Assembly (NCBI GenBank): GCA_041574955.1
Contig: JBFGNS010000192.1
Location: 1-7,339, forward strand
Length of the DNA: 7,339 bases
Direction of reading: 5' to 3'
Origin: CALZJC01 sp041574955
GTDB taxonomy: Bacteria > Acidobacteriota > Thermoanaerobaculia > Multivoradales > JAHEKO01
Position 1 is the stretch's first letter, and each line of letters starts with the position of its first letter. The notes beneath the pieces were generated by a model that ran no database searches, was not told the origin of the DNA, and saw nothing but the letters and a program-made list of their open reading frames with translations. This document shows, piece after piece, positions 1-6,384 of the stretch. The translations under genes were made by a program, and so were the position numbers.

Positions 1-52
1 CCGTGCACTTTGGGAAGACCCGCGCGCCGCCGCCGCGCCGAGGCGAGTCTAC

Positions 53-69
53 CCGTGCCCGCGGCACGG
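53..69. repeat. Perfect inverted repeat upstream of gene 1
   Basis: CCGTGCC (53-59) and GGCACGG (63-69) are exact reverse complements separated by CGC. They form a 17-bp dyad ending 16 bp before the ATG at 86. It could be a small operator, a hairpin in the leader, or the stem of a terminator for a gene to the left. No T-run follows, so a standard intrinsic terminator is unlikely. The arms are seen in the sequence; a function is not shown. Confidence 0.4.
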
Positions 70-85
70 CTGATAGGGTTTCGCG

Positions 86-1957
86 ATGGCCGTGGCCAGC
101 GATCCGCCGCCGGCGCCGGTCTGGCTTGCGCTCGCCCGCCGGCTGTTGCGCAGCAGGCTGCTGATCGCGGCCTTGCTGTGGCTGCTGGCGCTCCAGGTCT
201 TCTCGCGAGCGCCGGTGCCCGGCGGGCGGGGCGCCTCGCGCGTCGACCACGCCGGGGTCGAGGCCTACCCGCTGTCGGACGCCGGTTGCGACTTCCAGAA
301 CGCGCTGGCGATCCTCACCGGCGAGGGTTGGGTGAACTGGCGCGGCACCAACCGCTGGTCGGTCTACAAGCCGGGCTGGGGCGCGGCGCTCGCCGTCACG
401 GCACTGGTCACCGGACGCGACACCGGCCGCATGCAACGGCTGATCACCGCCGGGCTGAGCCTGGCGGCGCCGGCGTTCTTCCTGCTCCTGCTGACGCTGT
501 TCCCGGGGCCGCGTGGCGTGCCGGTGGCGGCGCTCGCCACGGTGTTCTTCGTGCTCAACCCGAGCGACCAGAGCTGGTGGTTCCAGCGCCAGATGATGAC
601 CGAAGGCCCGACCCTGCTGCTGGCGCTGGTGTTCGCGATCCTGGCGCTGCGCATCGGGCGCCGCCCGCCGGCCGCCGACTGGCATACCTTCGCGCTCGGG
701 CTGACCGGCGGCGCGGCGGCGCTGGTCCGCGGCCAGGCGCGCTACGCGGTGGCGGCGGCGGTGGCGGTGATGGTGCTGGCGCGCATCCGGCGCCCGCGGC
801 TGGCAGCCCGCTTCCTGGCGGTGTTCGCCTGCGGCTTCCTGGTGGTGGTGGGACCGCTCTACCTGAAGACCAGCTTCCACCTCAAGAGCCTCTACACCGG
901 CACCTCCTACTACGCGCTGGTCACCATGCTCGACTGGACGGAAGCGGGCCGCGCGGTGGGCGGCTCGGCGCTCGCCGCCGAGGACCGCGAGCCGGAGCAG
1001 CGCGCGCTCGAAGCCATGTCGCGGCGAGCAGTCGAGGCGCTGCGCTTCAACCTGCGCGACCCCGGCCGGGTGGTCGCGCGTGGGCTGAGAGACGCACGCG
1101 AGGTGCTGTTCGGGGCGCCCGCCAAGATCTTCGACACCCGTTCCGGCCGGCCGGCGTTTCTCTACCCGATGGCGCTGCTGTTCGCCCTGGGCGTGGTGGC
1201 CGCGGCGCGCCGCCACGGCCTCGACGCGCTGGTGCCGGCGGCGTACGCCGCCGGCTACCTGCTGCCGAACCTGCTGTACTCGTACTTCCTACCGCGCTTC
1301 GGTGCGCCGGTGGGCTGGGTGGGCCTGGCGTTCGTCTCGGGCAGCCTGCTGTGGTGGGTCAACGAGTCGCGGCCCGGCGCCGCCGACCGCCTGGTGCCGA
1401 GCCTGGTCGAGCCGCCGCCGCAGGCCGTGGTGCCGCGCGCATGGCTGGTGCCGTCGGCGGTGTGGGTGGTGCTGGCGGCGGCGCTGCTGCTGTGGGTCGA
1501 CCTCAGGCCGCGCCCCGACGTCGACGTCGAGCGGCTGCTGGCCAGCCCCAAGGTGCTCGGTGTGCTGGCCAACAACGGGGTCGAGCTCGACGACCGGCTG
1601 CGCGCCGAGATCGAGCGCGCCGTCAACCACGACGAGCCCAGCCCGCGGGTGCACGTCGGCATCGCCCACCTGCCGATGATGACCCGGCCGCGCAACAGCG
1701 GCCTGGTGCACGGCTGGGTGATCCTGCAGCCGCGGCCCCGGCCGTACACGGTGTTCTTCTCGATCTCGCCGTGGAAGAACGACGGCAGCTTCGAGCTCTA
1801 CACCGTCAGCCGGCAGCGTTGGATGTACCGCGGCTACCGCCACGGCGACCGGGTGGTGGCCATCCTGAAGCCGCCCGCCGAGACCACGCCGGTGCCGACG
1901 ATGTTCCCGCAGGTCGAGGCGGCGGCGGTGTTCCCGGTGCGCTGGGCCGACGGCTAG
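86..1957 (+). CDS. GT-C/GT39-like multi-spanning membrane glycosyltransferase (putative)
   Basis: The 623-aa product is probably an inner-membrane glycosyltransferase using a polyprenyl-phosphate-linked sugar. About 10-11 hydrophobic segments are visible, near residues 22-40, 97-110, 118-140, 145-158, 175-191, 200-232, 241-260, 358-374, 380-400, 408-425 and 453-472. After the first segment comes an outer loop with SDAGCDF (Asp65, Asp69) and later YKPGWGA (94-100). This matches the GT39/ArnT layout of an acidic residue in the first loop followed by a proline-containing loop before the next helices. RQMMTEGPTLLL (168-179) resembles the family's conserved Glu before a helix. Residues 473-623 form a soluble C-terminal domain with no recognised family. 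ATG 86 is the only good start: in-frame tandem stops (TGA TAG, 71-76) lie just upstream, and no strong Shine-Dalgarno precedes it. Substrate and acceptor are unknown. The fold call is fairly secure, the enzymatic role is inferred, and a non-catalytic membrane protein is possible. Confidence 0.8.
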   Translation: MAVASDPPPAPVWLALARRLLRSRLLIAALLWLLALQVFSRAPVPGGRGASRVDHAGVEAYPLSDAGCDFQNALAILTGEGWVNWRGTNRWSVYKPGWGAALAVTALVTGRDTGRMQRLITAGLSLAAPAFFLLLLTLFPGPRGVPVAALATVFFVLNPSDQSWWFQRQMMTEGPTLLLALVFAILALRIGRRPPAADWHTFALGLTGGAAALVRGQARYAVAAAVAVMVLARIRRPRLAARFLAVFACGFLVVVGPLYLKTSFHLKSLYTGTSYYALVTMLDWTEAGRAVGGSALAAEDREPEQRALEAMSRRAVEALRFNLRDPGRVVARGLRDAREVLFGAPAKIFDTRSGRPAFLYPMALLFALGVVAAARRHGLDALVPAAYAAGYLLPNLLYSYFLPRFGAPVGWVGLAFVSGSLLWWVNESRPGAADRLVPSLVEPPPQAVVPRAWLVPSAVWVVLAAALLLWVDLRPRPDVDVERLLASPKVLGVLANNGVELDDRLRAEIERAVNHDEPSPRVHVGIAHLPMMTRPRNSGLVHGWVILQPRPRPYTVFFSISPWKNDGSFELYTVSRQRWMYRGYRHGDRVVAILKPPAETTPVPTMFPQVEAAAVFPVRWADG

Positions 1958-1962
1958 CCCGG

Positions 1963-2652
1963 CTAGTCGACGACGCGGTACTTGAGGATGCACCACAGCG
2001 CGCGCACGCCGTCGCGCCAGCCGATCTTCTTGCCCTGCTCGTAGGTTCGGCCGTGGTAGGCGATGCCGACCTCGTAGATCCGGCAGCGCAGCCTGGCCAC
2101 CTTGGCGGTGAACTCGGGCTCGAAGCCGAACCGGTTCTCGCGCAGCGTCAGCCGCTCTAGCAGCCCGGCGCGGAACACCTTGTAGCAGACCTCCATGTCG
2201 GTGAGGTTGAGGTTGGTCAGCATGTTGGAGAGCAGGGTCAGCAGGCGGTTGCCGAGTGAGTGCCAGAAGTAGAGCACCCGGTGCGAGTCGCCGCCGGTGA
2301 AGCGCGAGCCGAACACCACGTCGGCCTTGTCGTCGAGGATCGGAGCCAGTAGCCGTGGGTAGTCCTGCGGGTCGTACTCGAGATCGGCGTCCTGCACCAG
2401 CACGATGTCGCCGGTGACGGCCGCGAAGCCGGTGCGCAGCGCCGCCCCCTTGCCGCGGTTGCGCTCGTGGCGCTCGACGTGGATGCCGTCGGCGGCGAGC
2501 GTCGCCAGCACCTCGGCGGTGGCGTCGGTCGAGGCGTCGTCGACCACGATGATCTCCTTCTCGAGATCGATCTCCACGGCGCGCACCTGCTCCACCACCT
2601 GCGCCAGGGTGGCCTGCTCGTTGTACACCGGGATGACGATCGACAGCTTCAT
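1963..2652 (-). CDS. Family 2 glycosyltransferase, polyprenyl-phosphate sugar synthase type (DPM1/DPG-synthase-like)
   Basis: This 229-aa soluble GT-A fold enzyme should transfer a sugar from a nucleotide donor to a polyprenyl phosphate on the cytoplasmic side of the inner membrane. Motifs appear in the expected order: MKLSIVIPVYNE at the N-terminus, VVDDASTD (36-43, nucleotide binding), RNRGKGAALRTG (64-75), the metal-binding QDADLEYDP (87-95; Asp88 and Asp90), FGSRF (114-118), TDMEVCYKVF (151-160) and RFGFEPE (174-180). These are hallmarks of the DPM1/DPG-synthase subgroup. There is no C-terminal membrane pair, unlike GtrB/ArnC-type relatives. The reading frame stays open far upstream, but the fold begins exactly at the ATG at 2652, and upstream codons are low-complexity antisense of gene 3. 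It converges on gene 1 (5 bp between stops) and diverges from gene 3. It may supply the lipid-linked donor for the two membrane transferases nearby. The sugar (mannose, glucose or other) cannot be read from sequence. Confidence 0.93.
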   Translation of the reverse strand: MKLSIVIPVYNEQATLAQVVEQVRAVEIDLEKEIIVVDDASTDATAEVLATLAADGIHVERHERNRGKGAALRTGFAAVTGDIVLVQDADLEYDPQDYPRLLAPILDDKADVVFGSRFTGGDSHRVLYFWHSLGNRLLTLLSNMLTNLNLTDMEVCYKVFRAGLLERLTLRENRFGFEPEFTAKVARLRCRIYEVGIAYHGRTYEQGKKIGWRDGVRALWCILKYRVVD

Positions 2653-2674
2653 CGGCGGGGTCCGCGCCGGGCCG

Positions 2675-2702
2675 ATCCTAGCGCGTCCCGCGGCTCGGTC
2701 AT
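2675..2702 (-). promoter_or_regulatory. Candidate sigma70-like promoter for the family 2 glycosyltransferase
   Basis: On the minus strand ATGACC (2702-2697, compare TTGACA) and TAGGAT (2680-2675, compare TATAAT) are separated by 16 bp. Each matches consensus at 4 of 6 positions. Transcription would begin near 2668, giving a leader of about 16 nt before the ATG at 2652. No clear Shine-Dalgarno lies in that leader. In DNA this GC-rich, an A/T-containing hexamer of this form stands out, but the call rests on consensus matching only. Confidence 0.4.
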
Positions 2703-2770
2703 GCTGCGCCGGGAAGCAGCGCGAGGCTGCACCGGGGCGGACCCTCGGCGTCGGCGCGCGGTGCTGCTTG

Positions 2771-2798
2771 TTGCCGCCGGTGGCAGGTGTGCGAGACT
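2771..2798 (+). promoter_or_regulatory. Weak candidate promoter for the amidohydrolase / GT-C gene pair
   Basis: TTGCCG (2771-2776) lies 16 bp before GAGACT (2793-2798). TTGTTG at 2768-2773 is an alternative -35 with a 19-bp spacer. The -10 matches only 3 of 6 consensus positions, though it keeps the important second A and final T. It is placed to give a leader of about 40 nt ahead of gene 3 that would include the palindrome at 2814-2829. Confidence 0.25.
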
Positions 2799-2813
2799 GG
2801 GCGGCCCGTGGCG

Positions 2814-2829
2814 GCCGGCCGCGGCCGGC
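2814..2829. repeat. Perfect 16-bp palindrome in the leader of gene 3
   Basis: GCCGGCCG followed directly by CGGCCGGC is a perfect self-complementary 16-mer. It lies between the candidate -10 and the ribosome binding site of the amidohydrolase gene. It could be an operator or a leader structure. It is built from GGCC/GCCGGC motifs, which arise often by chance at this GC content, so functional significance is uncertain. Confidence 0.35.
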
Positions 2830-2833
2830 ATCC

Positions 2834-2839
2834 GGAGAG
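2834..2839 (+). promoter_or_regulatory. Ribosome binding site fixing the amidohydrolase start
   Basis: GGAGAG lies 5 nt before the ATG at 2845 and is the clearest Shine-Dalgarno in the window. It supports this start over upstream in-frame ATGs such as 2467, which would add 126 residues of low-complexity sequence before the signal peptide. Confidence 0.6.
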
Positions 2840-2844
2840 CGCCC

Positions 2845-4002
2845 ATGAACATCCGCCGTTCCCTGTTTCCGATCGTCCTCACGCTGGCGCTGGCCACCGC
2901 CGCGCCGCCCGCCGCGCAGGACGAAGTGCCGGCGTACCACGAGTACGATCCGCCGTCGACCCTGGTGGTGCCGGCGCACCCGGTCGAGCGCGCCCGCTAC
3001 CCGTTCGTCGACGTCCACAACCACCAGTTCCGGATGCCGGAGCAGGACCTCGGCGAGCTGGTGGCGGAGATGGACAGGCTCAACATGGCGGTGATGGTCA
3101 ACCTGTCGGGGCGCGGCTTCCAGCGGATCGAGAACCCCGACGGCAGCTTCCGTTTCGCGCTCCAGGGAACCGACTACCTGAAGCGCGCGGTGGCGGCGGC
3201 CGACCCCGCCGCGCCGGGGCGGTTCGTGGTGTTCACCAACCTCGACCTCGAGGGCCTGGGCGAGCCGGGCTGGCAGGAGCGGGTGCTGGCCGAGCTCGAC
3301 ACCGACGTCGCCAACGGGGCGCGCGGGCTGAAGATCTACAAGAGCCTGGGCATGGACGCGCGTGACGCCGGCGGCGAGCGCGTACCGATCGACGACCCGC
3401 GGCTCGACCCGGTGTGGGCGAAGTGCGGCGAGCTGGGTATTCCGGTGCTGATCCACTCCGCCGACCCGGCGCCGTTCTGGCAGCCCAAGACGGCCGACAA
3501 CGAGCGGTTGTTCGAGCTGATGGAGCGCCCGGGCCGCTACCGCGACCCCGAGCTCTACCCGCCGTGGGAGCAGATCATCGGCGAGCAGCACGCGGTGTTC
3601 CGCCGGCACCCGCGCACCCGCTTCATCAGCGCCCACCTCGGGTGGATGGGCAACGACCTGGCGCGTCTCGGCCGGCTGCTCGACGAGCTGCCCAACGTCT
3701 CCACCGAGATCGGCGCGGTGCTCGCCGAGTTGGGGCGCCAGCCGCGCTTCGCGCGCGACTGGCTGGTGCGCTACCAGGACCGCGTGCTGTTCGGCAAGGA
3801 CAGCTGGGCGCCCGCCGAGTACCACGTCTACTTCCGCGCCCTCGAGACCGCCGACGACTACTTCGACTACTACCGCCGGCGTCACGCCTTCTGGAAGATC
3901 TACGGCCTCGACCTGCCCGACGAGGTGCTGCGCAAGCTGTACTACGGCAACGCGCTGCGGCTGATCCCGGGTATCGACCGGTCGCCGTTCCCGCCCGCCT
4001 GA
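2845..4002 (+). CDS. Secreted amidohydrolase-2 (ACMSD-like) family metal-dependent hydrolase
   Basis: The 385-aa product has a TIM-barrel amidohydrolase layout (COG2159/PF04909 type). That family hydrolyses or decarboxylates small substrates at a divalent metal site. Visible ligands are VDVHNH (55-60; His58, His60, the HxH motif), His204 in PVLIHSAD, His264 in FISAHLGW and Asp319 in LFGKDSW. A C-terminal YYGNALRLIPG (366-376) matches the usual last helix motif. GLKIYKSLG (161-169) has lysines on a mid-barrel strand, but a carbamylated-lysine bimetal site cannot be assumed. The N-terminus looks like a signal peptide: Arg-Arg at 4-5, a hydrophobic stretch at 7-20, then an Ala/Pro-rich cleavage region near residue 24. 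Export to the periplasm or beyond is therefore likely. It diverges from the family 2 glycosyltransferase and is followed after 26 bp by the GT-C-like gene, suggesting a two-gene operon. The substrate is unknown. Confidence 0.9.
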   Translation: MNIRRSLFPIVLTLALATAAPPAAQDEVPAYHEYDPPSTLVVPAHPVERARYPFVDVHNHQFRMPEQDLGELVAEMDRLNMAVMVNLSGRGFQRIENPDGSFRFALQGTDYLKRAVAAADPAAPGRFVVFTNLDLEGLGEPGWQERVLAELDTDVANGARGLKIYKSLGMDARDAGGERVPIDDPRLDPVWAKCGELGIPVLIHSADPAPFWQPKTADNERLFELMERPGRYRDPELYPPWEQIIGEQHAVFRRHPRTRFISAHLGWMGNDLARLGRLLDELPNVSTEIGAVLAELGRQPRFARDWLVRYQDRVLFGKDSWAPAEYHVYFRALETADDYFDYYRRRHAFWKIYGLDLPDEVLRKLYYGNALRLIPGIDRSPFPPA

Positions 4003-4028
4003 CGCGGCCGGTCGCCAGCTTGCCGAGC

Positions 4029-6365
4029 ATGCTCCGCCGCCGGAAGTCCGGGCCCCGCCAGCTGCGCCGGGCGGCCGGGTGGGCGGTGGTGGTGGCGGCG
4101 CTGTCGCTGTCGCTCGGCTGGCTCCACCAGTACCGCGGCTGGGACCAGAGCTTCTACCTGGCGCAGACCTCGTCGCTGATCGAAGACGGCGACCTGGATC
4201 TGCGCAACGACTTCATGCACGTGGTCGCCCAGCCGGCCACGGTGCTCAACCTGCTGACCACGATCCGCGTCAACGGCACGCTCAAGAACACTTTCGCGAT
4301 CGGGCCGTCGGTGCTGTGGCTGCCGGCCTACGGCGTCGGCATGCCGCTGCGGCCGGCGCCGGCGGCCGGCGGTGCGCCGGCGCGCTGGGCCCGCCCGCAG
4401 CTGGTGGCGCTGCACCTGCTGACCGTCGCGCTGGGGGTCTGGCTGCTGTGGGCGCTCGACCGCTGGCTCCGGCGGATGGGCGTGGCGCGCTGGCTGGCGG
4501 CGCTCGGCGCGCTGGCCCTGGTGATGGGAACGCCGCTGCTCATCTACGGCTTCCGCCAGTACACCGCCTCGCACCTGGCCAGCACGTTGGCGGTGCTGTG
4601 GATGGTGCTGGCGGCGGTCGCTCTCGGCCGCCGGCCGTCGCCGCTCGCCGCGCTGGTGTGCGGGTTGGCGCTGGGCATGGCCTTCCTGTGCCGCTGGCAG
4701 GACGTGGTCAAGGGCGTGGTGCTGCTGGTGCCCGCCTGGGAGCTGGCGCGCCGCCGCTATCCGTGGCGCCAGGGGCTCAAGCTGGCGGCGGCCGCCGCCG
4801 GCGGCGCGCTGGTGATGGCGGCGCTCCAGCTGCACGGCTGGTTTCTCGAGCGTGGCGAGATATTCAGCCTGCCACAGGGCGGCCACTACCTGCGGTGGAG
4901 CGAGCCGCAGCTCGAGAACTTCCTGTTCTCGGGCCTGTCGAGCCTGGTGCCCTGGTCGCCGGTCTTCGCGCTCGGCATCGCCGGCCTGCTGCTGCCCTGG
5001 CGCAACCGGCTGCCGGTGAGCTGGCGGTGGGTGGCGCTGGCGGTGCTGGCGTTCGACATCTACGTCAACTCGACGGTCGACGACTGGTGGGGAGGCGCGG
5101 CCTACGGCGCGCGCCGGATGTGCTCCGACGTGCCGCTGCTGGCGCTCGGCCTCGGCAACCTGTGCCGCTGGCGGGTGAGCCGCAAGGCGGTGGCGGCGGC
5201 ACTGGTGGCGTGCTGTGCCTGGGGCGCGGTGACCTCGAACCTGTACGTCCTCGGGCTGCGCGACCTCAACATCCTGGTGCGCGGCGAGCCGTCGCACGCG
5301 CCGGGTGCCGAGCGCGAAGCCAGCGCGCAGCCGTCGCCCGGCGAAGCGCGCGCCGGCTTCGCCAGCTGGCCGTTGCCCTACCGCGGCATCAACTATTTCC
5401 CGGCTGCTCGCGGCCGGCCGCTACGCAGGGCGGCGACGGCGGCGGTGGTGCTGGCGGCGGCGCTGGCGGCGGCCTGGCTACTGGCTCGGGCGCGGCCGCC
5501 GACCCTGCTGCGAGTCACCCTGCTGGCGCTGCTCGGCGGTGTGCTGTTTGGGCACCTCAGGCTGCTCGCGGGTGCCCCCGCCGACGCCGAGGACCGGCGC
5601 CGCTGGCACCAGATGTGTCTGCGCACCACCGGCGCCGCGCTCAGGATCGGCGATTTCGACCGCACCATGAACGAGCTTCTGGCGGCGCCGGCGGACGGCC
5701 GGCAGGACGCCTACCGGCTGGTCTGGACCTTCACCCTGCGGCGCCACGGGCGCGCCGCCGAGGCGCGTGCGGTGGCCGCCGAGCTGGCCGATCGCGGCTA
5801 CCCGTCGAGCCGCCGCCTGCAGCGGGTGGCGGCCCTCGACCCCGGCGAGCGACTGCTGATCAGCCAGCCTCGGCTGCGCTTCAGGGTGCGGCCGGAGCGG
5901 CCGTTCCGCAGCGCGGTGTTCGCGCGGCAGGTCGATCTCGAGCGCGAGGCGCTGCGGCTCGAGGTCGAGGTGGAGGCGGGGCTGGTCACCCCCAACGCCG
6001 AGCGCCGGCTGGTGGCGCTTGGCAGGCGGGGGTGGCCGCCGCTGCTCGAGGTGGTCGCCGCCGACCGTGACCGGCTGGTGCTGCGCACCGCCACCGGCTC
6101 CGCCGAGACGGTGCTTGCCTGGCGCACCGGCCAGCGCTACCGGCTGGCGGCCGAGTGGTGGCCGCCGGCGGGGCAGGCGCGGCTGACGGTGATCGCCGTC
6201 GGTGGTGAGCCGGTTCGGCTGGCGGCGTCGGCGACACCCGGACCGCAGCGCGAAGGGCGCGTCGAGGTGGTGCTCGGAGCCGCCGCCGACGGCGACCGCT
6301 ACGAGCCCCCGTGGCAGGCGCGCTTCTCGGGGCTCAAGCTGACCTCGCGGCCCGCCGCCGAGTAG
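4029..6365 (+). CDS. GT-C/GT39-like membrane protein with long beta-rich C-terminal tail
   Basis: The 778-aa product starts with a basic segment (RRRKSGPRQLRR) and a first membrane helix at about 16-33. Next comes RGWDQSFYLAQTSSL then EDGDLDLRNDF (36-62), the first outer loop with Asp39 placed as in GT39/ArnT-like enzymes. Roughly 12-14 hydrophobic segments run to residue 512, including about 123-145, 155-172, 183-222, 226-240, 250-268, 308-348, 367-407, 467-486 and 491-512. WWGGAAYGARRMCSD (353-367) resembles a W-GG-x-G-RR loop seen in large bacterial GT-C-like proteins. Residues 513-600 are soluble, helical and repeat-like. Residues 605-778 are rich in alternating hydrophobic residues, suggesting a beta-sandwich. 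The likely role is transfer of a lipid-linked sugar on the outer face of the inner membrane; donor and acceptor are unknown. ATG 4029 was chosen because upstream in-frame sequence overlaps gene 3 and lacks fold features. No strong Shine-Dalgarno is seen, so translational coupling to gene 3 is plausible; TTG 4020 is an alternative start. Confidence 0.8.
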   Translation: MLRRRKSGPRQLRRAAGWAVVVAALSLSLGWLHQYRGWDQSFYLAQTSSLIEDGDLDLRNDFMHVVAQPATVLNLLTTIRVNGTLKNTFAIGPSVLWLPAYGVGMPLRPAPAAGGAPARWARPQLVALHLLTVALGVWLLWALDRWLRRMGVARWLAALGALALVMGTPLLIYGFRQYTASHLASTLAVLWMVLAAVALGRRPSPLAALVCGLALGMAFLCRWQDVVKGVVLLVPAWELARRRYPWRQGLKLAAAAAGGALVMAALQLHGWFLERGEIFSLPQGGHYLRWSEPQLENFLFSGLSSLVPWSPVFALGIAGLLLPWRNRLPVSWRWVALAVLAFDIYVNSTVDDWWGGAAYGARRMCSDVPLLALGLGNLCRWRVSRKAVAAALVACCAWGAVTSNLYVLGLRDLNILVRGEPSHAPGAEREASAQPSPGEARAGFASWPLPYRGINYFPAARGRPLRRAATAAVVLAAALAAAWLLARARPPTLLRVTLLALLGGVLFGHLRLLAGAPADAEDRRRWHQMCLRTTGAALRIGDFDRTMNELLAAPADGRQDAYRLVWTFTLRRHGRAAEARAVAAELADRGYPSSRRLQRVAALDPGERLLISQPRLRFRVRPERPFRSAVFARQVDLEREALRLEVEVEAGLVTPNAERRLVALGRRGWPPLLEVVAADRDRLVLRTATGSAETVLAWRTGQRYRLAAEWWPPAGQARLTVIAVGGEPVRLAASATPGPQREGRVEVVLGAAADGDRYEPPWQARFSGLKLTSRPAAE

Positions 6366-6384
6366 CGCCGCGCCCGCCCCGGGC

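Noticed and set aside
2..73. Possible end of an upstream gene (23 codons ending in TGA, followed directly by TAG)
   Set aside because: The frame is open from the window edge and ends in tandem stops. The short peptide has no recognisable feature, and other frames are open here too, so it cannot be supported without the sequence to the left.
1952..1966. Repeated GGCTAG at the junction of the two convergent genes, possible bidirectional terminator
   Set aside because: The fold would have only a 4-bp CTAG stem around a CCCGG loop and no T-run. The repeat arises from the two stop codons in opposite orientation.
10..2160. 716-aa plus-strand open frame overlapping gene 1 in another frame
   Set aside because: It is dominated by Arg, Ala, Gly and Pro, with no membrane or domain pattern. 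It is the shadow of gene 1 caused by high GC, and it runs on antisense into the family 2 glycosyltransferase.
2653..3885. Long N-terminal extension in frame with the family 2 glycosyltransferase (640 aa in all)
   Set aside because: The extension is antisense to the amidohydrolase gene and low-complexity. The glycosyltransferase fold starts exactly at the ATG at 2652, where enzymes of this family normally begin.
3942..5297. 451-aa minus-strand open frame antisense to gene 4
   Set aside because: It is rich in Gln, Arg, His, Ala and Pro with no recognisable motif, typical of a frame opposite a GC-rich coding sequence.
4079..6070. 663-aa plus-strand open frame inside gene 4
   Set aside because: The composition is almost wholly Gly, Ala, Arg and Pro. 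The overlapping frame encodes clear membrane helices and is the real gene.
6366..6384. GCCCGCCCCGGGC between the two convergent genes as a terminator
   Set aside because: The possible stem is only 4 bp with no T-run on either side. At this GC content it is expected by chance.
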